Part shown: positions 27,977 through 36,997 of the stretch, in pieces
How positions within the stretch are numbered: the first letter of the stretch is position 1
Layout: each line of letters opens with the position of its first letter
The notes under the pieces: generated by a model
Databases searched by the model: none
What the model saw: the letters and a program-made list of their open reading frames with translations, nothing else
Told to the model about the DNA's origin: nothing
Translations under genes and position numbers: made by a program
NCBI GenBank assembly: GCA_000635495.1
Contig: JFLW01000001.1
Location: forward strand, 248,001 to 312,000
Length of the DNA: 64,000 nt
Direction: 5' to 3'
Source of the DNA: Prochlorococcus sp. scB243_495K23
Lineage (GTDB): Bacteria; Cyanobacteriota; Cyanobacteriia; PCC-6307; Cyanobiaceae

Positions 27977-30148
27977 ATGACTTTTAATCATCTGGTATTA
28001 ATTGGAGGAGGGCACACAAATGTTCTTTTATTGAAAAAATGGTTAATGTTTCCGAAATTAATGCCAGAAATTCCTGTTTCAATTATATCCAGAGATTCTC
28101 ATTTGGTTTATTCCGCGATATTCCCATCAGTGCTTTCAAAATCAATCACTCTAGAAGAGAGCTTAATTGATATAAAATCTTTAGCAACAAATGCAAAAGT
28201 ATCTTTTATAGAAGAAGAAGTAAAGGATATTGATTTCAATTTAAGGGAAATTATTTTAAGTAATAGACCTTCAGTTAATTATTCGAAGTTAGTGCTTAAT
28301 TATGGAAGTCAAACAATAATTCCAAAAGAATTTGAGTCACAAGTTAAAAATCGAAATGCTTTTTCAATTAAACCTTTTTTAAGGGCGTATGACTCAATAC
28401 AAAAAGAGGACATTTTTGATTCAGTTAATGAACTTCCATTTGTAATCGTTGGGAGTGGCCTTGCTGCGATTGAAGTGTCATATGCTTTGAGAAAAAGATG
28501 GAGAGATAGACCTTTAAAACTATTATGTGATTCAAGAAAAATTAATATTACAATTCTAAAAAGTTTGCGGAATTCCAATATTGATTTAGTTGAAAACCTT
28601 AATTTCGAGTATGGAAAGATTCTTTTATGTACTGGAAATACATCGCCTTCATGGGCACAAAAAAAATTATTAGATTCGGATTCTCATGGCAGAATAATTA
28701 CAAAGCAGAATTTGCAGTTGAAAAGTTTTTCTGGAATTTTTGCTGCGGGTGATTGCGCAGTTGTAGATTCAGTAAGAAGACCAGCATCGGGAGTTTTTGC
28801 AGTAAAAGTTGTAAATACATTAGTCCAAAATCTAAAAAAGGATGTAGAGGGAGGATCTTTAAAAAAGTGGTTTCCTCAAAGGATCGGATTGCAAATAGTT
28901 AATACATTTCCAAGCCATCATTCAAAGGCTTTTGCTATTTATCGCAATTTTGTTTTTGGCCCTTCTTTTCTTTTTTGGATTTTAAAACACAAAATTGATC
29001 TGAAATTTGTAAACAAATTTAGATTAAAAAGGCTAATTATGAAGAGTAGTGAAAAAAATATGTCATTGAATGATTGCAGAGGATGTGCAGCTAAAGTTTC
29101 TCAGTTTGTTTTGAATAAATCATTAATAAATTCTAATTTAAATTCTTTTGCCTCATCACCTGAAGATTCAGTTGAGATATATCAAAATGGTGAAGATATT
29201 ATCTTGCAAAGTGTAGATGGATTTCCTGCTTTGGTAAGTGATCCTTGGCTTAATGCAAAAATTACTACTTTGCATGCATGCTCAGATTTGTGGGCATGCG
29301 GATCAAAACTTTCATCCGCGCAGGCTTTAATTTCATTACCAAAAGTTGAAAGGGAATTTCAGAGTTACCTCTTTTCTCAATCTCTGCAAGGTATTAAATC
29401 AACAGTTGAGGATCATGGAGGTGAATTACTTGGAGGACATACTTTCGAGGCAAGAAGTTTAGTAAATAAACCTTATTCATTAGGAATAGATATTTCTTTA
29501 ACTGTCCAAGGTATTTTAAAAAATGGAGCAAAACCATGGCTTAAATCTGGCATGAATGATGGAGATATTCTTATGATGTCTAGACCTCTCGGCGTTGGGA
29601 TTTACTTTGCCGGTCAAATGCAAAATATTAATATGCTAGGTAGTTCTTCTGAAGTAATTAATAATTTAGTAAAGAGTCAACAATATTTGATTGATGAAAT
29701 TTATCTTTTTCAAAATCAATTTAAAGAATCATTAGTCAATGCGGCGACTGACATTACTGGATATGGATTTATTGGACATCTTAAAGAAATGGTTGAATCA
29801 TCTAATTTGTATAGGCAAAGCAATAATCTTGAGCCACTAAAAGTTTTATTAGATTTATTTGCATTTAAAGCTTATCCTGGAATATTTGATTTAATAAGAA
29901 AAGATGTTAAAAGTACTTTCTTTGAATCTAATAAAGAAATTTTTGACAAAATTTATAAAGTAAATAAGCAAAAAAGAATAATTAATTTTTTAAACGAAAA
30001 TTCATTAGATCAAGAGACTTTTAAGGAGAGAATATCACTACTTTTAGATCCTCAAACATGTGGACCCTTGTTGATTAGTTGCAATCGTAAATATGAAAAT
30101 GTTCTAAAGGATAAATGGTACAAGGTTGGAGAGGTTGTGAAAATGTAA
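27977..30148 (+). CDS. selD: Fusion: pyridine nucleotide-disulfide oxidoreductase + selenide,water dikinase (SelD)
   Basis: This 723-aa protein joins two enzymes. Residues 1 to about 355 are an FAD/NAD(P) oxidoreductase of the type II NADH dehydrogenase kind (LVLIGGGHTNVLLLKKW, VIVGSGLAAIEVSYAL near 156-171, IFAAGDCAVV near 254-263). Residues from about 364 on are SelD, which makes selenophosphate. The SelD active site reads GCAAK (Cys370, Lys373); the catalytic Cys and Lys are kept, but the second Cys/Sec of the usual GCGCK loop is Ala. DITGYGFIGHL and the ending LDPQTCGPLLIS are normal SelD motifs. Such fusions are known in cyanobacteria; the electron partner is unclear. It abuts the convergent cca gene. 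Confidence 0.92.
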   Translation: MTFNHLVLIGGGHTNVLLLKKWLMFPKLMPEIPVSIISRDSHLVYSAIFPSVLSKSITLEESLIDIKSLATNAKVSFIEEEVKDIDFNLREIILSNRPSVNYSKLVLNYGSQTIIPKEFESQVKNRNAFSIKPFLRAYDSIQKEDIFDSVNELPFVIVGSGLAAIEVSYALRKRWRDRPLKLLCDSRKINITILKSLRNSNIDLVENLNFEYGKILLCTGNTSPSWAQKKLLDSDSHGRIITKQNLQLKSFSGIFAAGDCAVVDSVRRPASGVFAVKVVNTLVQNLKKDVEGGSLKKWFPQRIGLQIVNTFPSHHSKAFAIYRNFVFGPSFLFWILKHKIDLKFVNKFRLKRLIMKSSEKNMSLNDCRGCAAKVSQFVLNKSLINSNLNSFASSPEDSVEIYQNGEDIILQSVDGFPALVSDPWLNAKITTLHACSDLWACGSKLSSAQALISLPKVEREFQSYLFSQSLQGIKSTVEDHGGELLGGHTFEARSLVNKPYSLGIDISLTVQGILKNGAKPWLKSGMNDGDILMMSRPLGVGIYFAGQMQNINMLGSSSEVINNLVKSQQYLIDEIYLFQNQFKESLVNAATDITGYGFIGHLKEMVESSNLYRQSNNLEPLKVLLDLFAFKAYPGIFDLIRKDVKSTFFESNKEIFDKIYKVNKQKRIINFLNENSLDQETFKERISLLLDPQTCGPLLISCNRKYENVLKDKWYKVGEVVKM

Positions 30149-31396
30149 TTAATTTCTATTTAATTTGTCAATTTCCAAATATCTTAATCTTTTGATTTCC
30201 TTTCCCATCTCCTTCCCAGGGTGCCATCCTTCTTTTTTTAATGTTTCTCCATCTTTTTTTGATTTTATGAATTTGTAAATAAATAACCACTTAAACAATT
30301 TACGCCAGTATGGTACTCCATCACAAATTAATAATTTGACTGTCTCATCGTTAAGGTTTCTTTCCTCAATAAATTCTGTCCAACTTGATGGAGAAAAATG
30401 ATTGAAATTTTTTTGGTTTTTATTTAATAATTTTTTGATATTTATATAATCTTCTAATATTTTTATCTCACTATTATTTACCAAAAATCTTTGACATGCT
30501 TTTTCTAAATCTTCTGAATCTTTTAATAAGTAAAGCATATGATTTCCCTTTAACTTCTTAATCCAATTTAGTCCTCTTAAAAATTTTTTATCGACTTTAA
30601 TATTTTCATTTAAGATTGAGATAATTTCCCATTTATGAATTATCGAAATTACATTAGTCAAATTATCGTGTTTGCATATTTCAGCTAGTTCCATCCTTAT
30701 TCGTATGCCTAGTGCAGGAGGGTAAATCATTTTCTGATGAGTTTCTGAACTTTTCCATGGCCATTGTCTAACTGTTTCTTGTGATTGTTTGAGGGAATTA
30801 TTTGAAATATTGAAATCTAACCTTGAAGCATATTTTGCACATCTAATTAATCTACTTGGATCATCTGAAATACTATTACTGTGAAGTAAGTTCAATCTTT
30901 TACTTTTTATATCAGAAATTCCTCCATAAAGATCATAGATTTTTCTTGTCGAGACCTCGAAGGCTATTGAATTTATAGTGAAATCTCTCCTCTTAAGATC
31001 CTCCTCAATAGTACTTTTATTTACTGTGGGATTTAAGCCTGGAGCAGAATAAATTTCTTTTCTTGCAGAAGCAATATCAATTTTAAAGTCATTAATATTT
31101 ATTTCTACAGTGTTGTATAAATTAAATTCTTTGATTAAACATAAATCTACATTTACAATATTTTTTTTTATAAATTTTGCAAGAGAAATAGAGGATCCTT
31201 CAATAACAAGATCAATATCTACAGGTTTAGAAAACGATTTTTTGTGGAATTTACTAATTAATAAATCTCTTAAATAACCGCCAACAAAAGCTACTTTAGT
31301 ATTGTTATTAAATTCTATGTATTTAGCAATTAGGTTATATAGATTAAATGGAGTTTTGACTAATTCCCCTTGGATGTAATCAGAGATATCGTTCAT
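30149..31396 (-). CDS. cca: CCA-adding/poly(A) polymerase-family tRNA nucleotidyltransferase
   Basis: This 415-aa class II nucleotidyltransferase has VAFVGGYLRDLLISK near residues 36-50 and the metal-binding carboxylates DIDLVIEG near 70-77. RRDFTINSIAFE near 145-156 and DPSRLIRCAKYASRL near 190-203 complete the head and neck motifs. The family adds CCA (or only C or A) to tRNA 3' ends, or poly(A) to RNA; motifs here do not separate these. The tRNA genes in this window lack an encoded CCA, so a CCA-adding enzyme is required. It abuts the SelD fusion gene, with no gap, and is 5 bases downstream of the helicase gene. Confidence 0.9.
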   Translation of the reverse strand: MNDISDYIQGELVKTPFNLYNLIAKYIEFNNNTKVAFVGGYLRDLLISKFHKKSFSKPVDIDLVIEGSSISLAKFIKKNIVNVDLCLIKEFNLYNTVEININDFKIDIASARKEIYSAPGLNPTVNKSTIEEDLKRRDFTINSIAFEVSTRKIYDLYGGISDIKSKRLNLLHSNSISDDPSRLIRCAKYASRLDFNISNNSLKQSQETVRQWPWKSSETHQKMIYPPALGIRIRMELAEICKHDNLTNVISIIHKWEIISILNENIKVDKKFLRGLNWIKKLKGNHMLYLLKDSEDLEKACQRFLVNNSEIKILEDYINIKKLLNKNQKNFNHFSPSSWTEFIEERNLNDETVKLLICDGVPYWRKLFKWLFIYKFIKSKKDGETLKKEGWHPGKEMGKEIKRLRYLEIDKLNRN

Positions 31397-31401
31397 GAGT
31401 T

Positions 31402-33810
31402 CTAACTTACATAACGAATTGGAGCTAATCTGGGATCTAGAATTTTACTTCCTTTATCACCAAATTTTACTGCTAAAGATATTTTTTCCCCACTCCCAAA
31501 AATATGTATGATTTCACCTTTCCCAAACTTTGAGTGAATTAGCATATCTCCAACTATCCAGCTTTTCCCTTTACTGGGACCTGAATATAATTTCCTTACT
31601 GCATTGATTGGTTTGTTAACAAATTCATTTGGGTTGTTTCGATCAACTCTAGTTAAACGCTCAAGATGCCAATCTCTTCTAATTGAAGCACCACCAGTTT
31701 GTGGTAATTCGCCATCCATTAAATCTTCAGGTATTTCCGAAAGAAATATTGAAGGAATTGTTGCTTCACGCATTCCACCCCATAATCTTCTTTCTCTGGC
31801 ATGACTTAAGAAAACTCTTTCTTTAGCTCTAGTAATACCCACGTAGCATAATCTTCTTTCCTCTTCAAGAAGTGAGGGAGTATCTATTGATCTATGGCTA
31901 GGGAAGAGGCCTTGTTCTAGCCCAGTGATAAAAACATTTTGAAATTCTAAACCTTTACTATTATGCAGAGTCATTAGAGTTACAGAGTTAGGATTATTTT
32001 TCTTCGTATCATTATCAGTTGTTAAGGCTGCTGTAGAAAGAAATCCCTCTACATCTCCACTTTCTGTTTCTTCTTCATATTGAGTGGCTGCATTAATTAG
32101 TTCTTGTAAGTTATTTCTTCTATCTTCAGATTCTTCAGTCCCACTAGATAGCAAGTCACTTAAATAACCACTTTTTTCTAAGATTAGTTGTAGTAGTTGA
32201 GCGGGACCTGAATTTTCTAGGTAACACAGTAGATCATTCATAATTTCAGTAAATTTATTAATTCCTTTTGATGATCGGCCTATTGTTTCTTTAAGACTTT
32301 GCTTATCATTAAGAACCTCCCATAATGGGATATTTAATCTATTAGATAGGTCATTAAGTTTTTGAATAGTAGTCTTACCAATCCCTCTTCTAGGAACATT
32401 TATGATTCGTAAAAGACTAACGTTATCTGAAGAATTAACCAGAACTTTCAAATATGCTATTGCATCTTTAATTTCTCTTCTATCATAAAAACGCAATCCT
32501 CCAAAAATTGTATAAGGAATGCGCCACCTTACAAGAGATTCTTCTAATACTCTCGACTGAGCTCTGGTTCGATATAAAATTGCAAAATTTTTCCAAATTG
32601 GGTTTTGATTATAGTTATTGAGAGATTTTATTTTATTGGTGATTGCTTCTGCCTCGGAAATTTCATCATCACAGCTGAGTAACGTTAAAAGTTCCCCTTT
32701 TTCTTTAGTAGCCTTTAAAACTTTGTCAATTCTTTCAGAGTTGTTTTCAATTAGTGAGTTTGCAGCATCAAGGATATTGGCAGATGACCTATAATTTTCT
32801 TCTAATTTAATTAAAGATGATTTTGTATCGTCTTTGATTGAAGTTTTAAAATCTTCTTGAAAACCAATTAAAATTCTGAAGTCAGCTGCTCTGAAACTAT
32901 AAATACTTTGATCAGCATCCCCTACTACAAAAATTGAACGATCTTCCCAACTAAAGAATTTTTTTGGTTCAGTATTTCCAGCCGTAATTAATTTTATAAG
33001 TTCATATTGTGTTCTATTTGTATCTTGATATTCGTCAACTAAAATATGTTTAAATCTTTTGTGCCAGTAATCTCTGACTATATCATTTTGCCTCAATAAG
33101 AAAACAGGCAAAAGTAGAAGATCATCAAAGTCTAAAGAATTATTTTTTGAGAGAGAAATCCTATATCTCTTGTAAGCTTCTGCAACTGTTTTATCAAAAT
33201 TATTATCTGCTTTTTCTAAAAGATCATTAGAAGTTAAGCATTGATTTTTAGCATTACTTATTAATCTTTTAATCTTTTTGGGATCATATCTTTTGGTATC
33301 AAGATTCATATCTTGAGTGATAATTTCTTTTACTAATGTTTGAGAATCTGTTTCATCATAAATTGAAAATTGCCTTGTCCATTTTAGGCCTTCTGGATCA
33401 GTATATTTTTCAATATCGTATCTCAGAAGTCTTGAAAATAAGGAATGGAAAGTACCGATCCAAAGGTTCTGAAGCCTCTCTTGGTGAACGTTTGTTCTTA
33501 ATTGATTTTGATCAATTTCTTTGAGAGTTGTCCAAGGCTGACCAAATTGATTAAAAGCTAATTCTTGGGCTAGAAGAACCTCTAATCTTGCTTTCATTTC
33601 TTTAGCAGCTTTGTTAGTGAATGTGACTGCGAGAATGTTATAGGGATCTATAGAGTTACCTTCAATAAGGTTTGCAATTCTGTGAGTAAGAGCCTTAGTT
33701 TTTCCGCTACCTGCACCCGCTACAACTAATAGTGGTCCATAAACATGTTTTACTGCTAGAAGTTGTTGATTGTTTAGGGACTTAAAAAGGAAATTGTTGG
33801 TTTGAGGCAC
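31402..33810 (-). CDS. uvrD: UvrD/PcrA-type DNA helicase
   Basis: This 802-aa superfamily 1A helicase has the full motif set: Walker A AGAGSGKTKALTHRI near 33-47, motif Ia LAVTFTNKAAKEM, Walker B ILVDEYQDTNRTQYELI near 255-270, GDADQSIYSFRAAD near 297-310, EENYRS, LMTLHNSKGLEFQNVF near 620-635, and EERRLCYVGITRAKE near 660-674. It unwinds DNA 3' to 5' in mismatch and excision repair and removes proteins from forks. The start is GTG at 33808-33810. It is followed by cca 5 bases downstream. Confidence 0.95.
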   Translation of the reverse strand: MPQTNNFLFKSLNNQQLLAVKHVYGPLLVVAGAGSGKTKALTHRIANLIEGNSIDPYNILAVTFTNKAAKEMKARLEVLLAQELAFNQFGQPWTTLKEIDQNQLRTNVHQERLQNLWIGTFHSLFSRLLRYDIEKYTDPEGLKWTRQFSIYDETDSQTLVKEIITQDMNLDTKRYDPKKIKRLISNAKNQCLTSNDLLEKADNNFDKTVAEAYKRYRISLSKNNSLDFDDLLLLPVFLLRQNDIVRDYWHKRFKHILVDEYQDTNRTQYELIKLITAGNTEPKKFFSWEDRSIFVVGDADQSIYSFRAADFRILIGFQEDFKTSIKDDTKSSLIKLEENYRSSANILDAANSLIENNSERIDKVLKATKEKGELLTLLSCDDEISEAEAITNKIKSLNNYNQNPIWKNFAILYRTRAQSRVLEESLVRWRIPYTIFGGLRFYDRREIKDAIAYLKVLVNSSDNVSLLRIINVPRRGIGKTTIQKLNDLSNRLNIPLWEVLNDKQSLKETIGRSSKGINKFTEIMNDLLCYLENSGPAQLLQLILEKSGYLSDLLSSGTEESEDRRNNLQELINAATQYEEETESGDVEGFLSTAALTTDNDTKKNNPNSVTLMTLHNSKGLEFQNVFITGLEQGLFPSHRSIDTPSLLEEERRLCYVGITRAKERVFLSHARERRLWGGMREATIPSIFLSEIPEDLMDGELPQTGGASIRRDWHLERLTRVDRNNPNEFVNKPINAVRKLYSGPSKGKSWIVGDMLIHSKFGKGEIIHIFGSGEKISLAVKFGDKGSKILDPRLAPIRYVS

Positions 33811-33832
33811 TTTTGTGAGGGTTTTTCAAAAA

Positions 33833-34039
33833 TCAGACTTTACTATGAGATTCAGATTCCGTTTCTAGATCTTCTAACGCTTTTTTTAAATTTATAAGTT
33901 CATTATTGTTATTAATTATTTCTTCAAATTTATTTTGAGGCATCTTTAATTTCATACTTCTGTTTAGAATTTCTTTTTCCAATCTCTTTTTATATGAGGA
34001 AATAAGTTTCTTTGATAATTTTAAATCCTGTTGATCCAA
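33833..34039 (-). CDS. Small hypothetical lysine-rich protein
   Basis: This 68-aa ORF starts with TTG at 34037-34039. It is rich in Lys, Glu and Asn, lacks hydrophobic segments, and looks helical with coiled-coil character (SYKKRLEKEILNRSMKL, then ELINLKKALEDLE). I do not recognise a family. It lies 22 bases upstream of the helicase gene on the same strand, so it may be cotranscribed. Base composition matches its neighbours. Confidence 0.55.
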   Translation of the reverse strand: MDQQDLKLSKKLISSYKKRLEKEILNRSMKLKMPQNKFEEIINNNNELINLKKALEDLETESESHSKV

Positions 34040-34202
34040 AACTTTATTAAAAATGTAGTTTTATATTAGCGGAAAAAAATTTTTTATTTGAATTATTTCA
34101 ACTATCACTTTGGAATGAAGTTATTAATTAAGAAGCGTTGCGTTAAGTTTGAAATTGTATTGTTTTTACTAGCTTTGTATTATTCTTAAGATCTGCCTTT
34201 TA

Positions 34203-34730
34203 ATGTTTACTTCAGGAATGTCAGTTTCAAAAAATAATCAACTATTGTCAGCAGATAAGAAATTAAATGATTTAGGAAATATAAAAGAATTTATTAATAG
34301 TGCAAATTCAAGATTAGATGCAATAACCTCAATAACCAATAATTCACATGCAATCGCAGCAGACGCTGTAACAGCAATGATTTGCGAAAATCAAGATTCA
34401 CTCAATTCAAAAATATCTTTAAATACAACTAACAAGATGTCCGTTTGTTTAAGAGATGGAGAAATAATCCTAAGGATTGTTGCTTATCTTTTAATTTCTA
34501 ATGACGAATCAGTTTTAGAAAAAAGTTGTTTGAAGGACCTTAAAAATACTTATCTTGCTCTTGGGGTACCTTTAAGAAATGCAAGAAGGGTTTTTGAATT
34601 AATGCGAGATGCAACCATCTCTGATTTGAATTCAACAGTTAATAATATGCGTGGAAAAAAAGGCTTTCTTCCTAAATTAATATCTGAAACTGAGTTTCAA
34701 TTTGAAAGGATAATTAATCTTTTAAACTAG
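34203..34730 (+). CDS. cpeB: Degenerate phycoerythrin beta subunit
   Basis: This 175-aa protein is a highly diverged phycoerythrin beta chain like the relic of high-light Prochlorococcus. The globin-fold signature [16 protein letters not shown] near residues 82-97 keeps Cys82, and Cys61 is present in ICENQ. The usual Cys50 is Ala, and the usual Cys165 in the C-terminal loop is lost. So only one standard bilin site (Cys82) is intact. In MED4 the protein is known to carry phycoerythrobilin at Cys82; a light-sensing role has been suggested. No alpha chain is present here. It overlaps the convergent cpeS by 17 bases. Confidence 0.92.
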   Translation: MFTSGMSVSKNNQLLSADKKLNDLGNIKEFINSANSRLDAITSITNNSHAIAADAVTAMICENQDSLNSKISLNTTNKMSVCLRDGEIILRIVAYLLISNDESVLEKSCLKDLKNTYLALGVPLRNARRVFELMRDATISDLNSTVNNMRGKKGFLPKLISETEFQFERIINLLN

Positions 34731-35265
34731 CTAAATTTCTTATCTCTGAAGTATGGGAAGTCTGTATAACTGATTTATTTTCTAGATTTCTAATAGTAGA
34801 AAATCTGGATCTTATATGAGTGGATAAAAAGGAAATTCTTTCTTCGGAAACTGTTGATTTATAAATAGTTTTAATGTGTAAATTATTTTGTTTATCAACA
34901 AAATAATTGGATGATGAAATAAAGGATTCTGCATAACCTTTATTTCTTAAAACAATTCCTGAATTTTCATCTTTGGGTAAAAAAATTAGAATAGTTTCAT
35001 CTCCCTCACTGATATAATCATTGTCCCAATCACTAATAGCTTGCCAGTTTATAGAAATGGCTACGCTCTCTAGGTTTAAACTAAATTTATAATTTTTAAA
35101 AATTTCAACGACTTTTTTATTTTTTTTGTTGATATATTTTACATATATTCTACTAGTTGAGTTTTCAAATTCCTGAAAAGCTAAGGTATGAGTACTTCTA
35201 ATAGATTTCCATTCTCCTATACTTTTATCAATGAATTGATTAATTATTGTTAGATTCTTCGTCAA
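34714..35265 (-). CDS. cpeS: Phycobilin lyase, CpcS/CpeS family
   Basis: This 183-aa protein is a CpeS-type bilin lyase, a lipocalin-like fold that attaches phycoerythrobilin to Cys82 of beta chains. The N-terminal [18 protein letters not shown] near residues 17-34 matches the family's W-R-S-x-R-T-x-H start, and [18 protein letters not shown] near 140-157 matches its C-terminal region. The MED4 protein was shown to be specific for CpeB Cys82, which is the one site kept in the neighbour. The annotated start would be TTG at 35263-35265. It overlaps cpeB by 17 bases at its 3' end and a 59-aa ORF by 26 bases at its 5' end. Confidence 0.88.
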   Translation of the reverse strand: MTKNLTIINQFIDKSIGEWKSIRSTHTLAFQEFENSTSRIYVKYINKKNKKVVEIFKNYKFSLNLESVAISINWQAISDWDNDYISEGDETILIFLPKDENSGIVLRNKGYAESFISSSNYFVDKQNNLHIKTIYKSTVSEERISFLSTHIRSRFSTIRNLENKSVIQTSHTSEIRNLASLKD

Positions 35266-35419
35266 GTTTGTCTTCTACTGAATGATTTTCTGCTTTTTGT
35301 ATCATTCTTACCATTGAATCCACCATTAATCTCTTTGCAGAAGTTACTTTTAATCCAGAAGGCGTAGTTGATATTTGTTCTCCAGGGCGATCATATGAAG
35401 TTGGTCTAAATGGAGTCAT
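35240..35419 (-). CDS. Small unknown ORF overlapping the start of cpeS
   Basis: This 59-aa ORF begins at an ATG at 35417-35419 ([15 protein letters not shown]) and ends at 35240. Its last 26 bases overlap the start of cpeS in another frame, so translational coupling is likely. The protein is soluble, with a proline/threonine-rich start and an amphipathic helix ([18 protein letters not shown]). I do not recognise a family. Its position at the head of the cpeS unit suggests a role with the relic phycoerythrin, but this is inference only. Confidence 0.6.
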   Translation of the reverse strand: MTPFRPTSYDRPGEQISTTPSGLKVTSAKRLMVDSMVRMIQKAENHSVEDKLDEESNNN

Positions 35420-35536
35420 CTAATAACTTTAAAAATTTATCGATTTCTATTCTTGCATGAATCATTATTTATATAGTTATTGTTTGCGAAAATGTCATAT
35501 CTTTCTTCTTTGATTACAGAATTATCAAATGTTTTG

Positions 35537-36172
35537 TTATTTAGGCATTTTATTTTTTGCCAATCCTGAAATAGTCGCTAAAGCAAACATTCCCAATAGA
35601 GCAATCCCTAGAAATAATCCTGCTCCCTGGCTAACTCCAGCTCCTACTGCTACAAGGATAGAGTCACTGATTATAAGACTTATTAATAATGCAGGAGTAA
35701 ATATTTTCCAGCGAGTTCCTCCAATACCAATTGCGTAGCTTAGAAAATCAAAAAGGCCAGTCATTAGTAGACCTGTCATGAGAAAGAAATTTTCTTCTAG
35801 CTGGTTTTGATTAAAACTTTCAATCTTTTGCATTGCTTTTGGTCCTACTAAATTACGTACAGGAACCCGACCATAATTTCTCGCAATAAAGAAAGCAGCT
35901 TGGCAAAAAACGATATCAGAAAAGATTATTGTCATGTAACCTTTTTGAAATCCTAATAATGAACCTGCTAGTAGAGAATAAGCTGAGCTTGGAAGAGCTG
36001 GTAAAATAATACTTACTCCTCTAAGTATGAAAATTCCAAAAGGAGCCCAAATTCCCATACTTTCTATTTTGTTCCTAAGGGGTTCAATCCCATAATTTTG
36101 GATTAAATAAATCAATACAACAAATATTGCGATAAAAAAAACTACTGAAAGAAATTTCTGTATTTTATTCAT
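35537..36172 (-). CDS. TVP38/TMEM64 (DedA/VTT-like) membrane protein
   Basis: This 211-aa protein has about five hydrophobic helices and a VTT-domain layout. GIFILRGVSIILPALPSSAYSLLAGSLLGFQKG near residues 47-79 carries the re-entrant loop and glycine-rich turn typical of TVP38/TMEM64, and LMTGLFDFLSYAIGIGGTRW near 135-154 is the second conserved loop. Relatives act as lipid scramblases or transporters. No partner is evident beside it. The start is the ATG at 36170-36172. Confidence 0.82.
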   Translation of the reverse strand: MNKIQKFLSVVFFIAIFVVLIYLIQNYGIEPLRNKIESMGIWAPFGIFILRGVSIILPALPSSAYSLLAGSLLGFQKGYMTIIFSDIVFCQAAFFIARNYGRVPVRNLVGPKAMQKIESFNQNQLEENFFLMTGLLMTGLFDFLSYAIGIGGTRWKIFTPALLISLIISDSILVAVGAGVSQGAGLFLGIALLGMFALATISGLAKNKMPK

Positions 36173-36318
36173 TATTTTTTAGTAAATTTATTGGAAGTAA
36201 ATTCTTAATTTAATATTTGATTGTATCTATAATAGAAATACTATTCAATAAAAATTTTTACAAATTTTTATTCTTATATTTACTCCTGATAAAAGATTCT
36301 TGTATCTCAGATCTATAG

Positions 36319-36738
36319 ATGATTAATTCTAAGAATAAAGTTAATTCAATATTAATTCGAAATAGCTTTGGTTTATTTCTTTCGATAGTCGTTTCCTTCA
36401 ATATCTCAATAAAACAATCAAATGCTTTGCCTCATGAATGGGTTGGGGTTCCTAAAAGTGAATATGGAGAACAGTTATGGGATAGACAAAGTATTAAAAG
36501 AAATGAGGATGGCTCTGTAAGAGTATTGAGTAAATTTATTCCCAAAACAAAAACTGAAATTACTGAGGATATACTCTATACAATGGATATAAATTGCTTT
36601 GAAAAATCGTTTAGAGATGTTGATGTCTCCATTGATGAAATATATAGTAATTTCAATGATTTAGCTGATTGGCAAGATCCAAATGGAGATGAATTGATTT
36701 TGGGTGTTATAGGTCAAGTTTGCAGAGTAGAAAACTAA
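36319..36738 (+). CDS. Secreted protein of unknown function
   Basis: This 139-aa protein has an N-terminal signal-peptide-like segment (basic start, hydrophobic residues 17-30, likely cleavage after SNA at residue 36). The mature part is about 100 residues, polar, with two cysteines (Cys93 and Cys135) that could form a disulfide, and acidic C-terminal sequence. I do not recognise the family. A hairpin with T tracts on both strands lies 65 bases downstream and would end its transcript. Confidence 0.6.
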   Translation: MINSKNKVNSILIRNSFGLFLSIVVSFNISIKQSNALPHEWVGVPKSEYGEQLWDRQSIKRNEDGSVRVLSKFIPKTKTEITEDILYTMDINCFEKSFRDVDVSIDEIYSNFNDLADWQDPNGDELILGVIGQVCRVEN

Positions 36739-36803
36739 AAATCCCGAATTGTAAAAATAAAATAAAGTAAAAAAAAATTTTTTCCTACATGCCTAGAAAA
36801 TAT

Positions 36804-36828
36804 AAAACCCTGTCTTAGACAGGGTTTT
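36804..36828. terminator. Bidirectional terminator between the secreted-protein gene and tRNA-Phe
   Basis: AAAACCCTGTC and GACAGGGTTTT form a perfect 11-bp stem around a TTA loop. T tracts lie at the 3' end on both strands, so it can end the plus-strand gene and the minus-strand tRNA-Phe transcript, whose 3' end is 5 bases away. Confidence 0.8.
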
Positions 36829-36833
36829 AAAGG

Positions 36834-36906
36834 TGCCAGGACCCAGATTTGAACTGGGGACACGGCGATTTTCAGTCGCCTGCTCTACCAACTGAGCTAT
36901 CCCGGC
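36834..36906 (-). tRNA. tRNA-Phe (GAA anticodon)
   Basis: A 73-nt cloverleaf reads on the minus strand with acceptor stem GCCGGGA/TCCTGGC and discriminator A. The D arm is GCTCAGTTGGTAGAGC, the anticodon loop is CTGAAAA on stem GGCGA/TCGCC, and the T arm is CCCAG-TTCAAAT-CTGGG. CCA is not encoded. A strong hairpin follows its 3' end. Confidence 0.96.
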
Positions 36907-36997
36907 TCTAACCTATATACTCTAAATTACGATGTGTAGTTTGTGAAACCCTTTTCATTAAAAATTTTATATCTTCATCAAATATCTTCAAAAACTA

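Noticed and set aside
34141..34202. Promoter-like TATTAT before cpeB
   Set aside because: No -35 element lies at an acceptable distance (12 or 23 bases), and such hexamers are common in AT-rich DNA.
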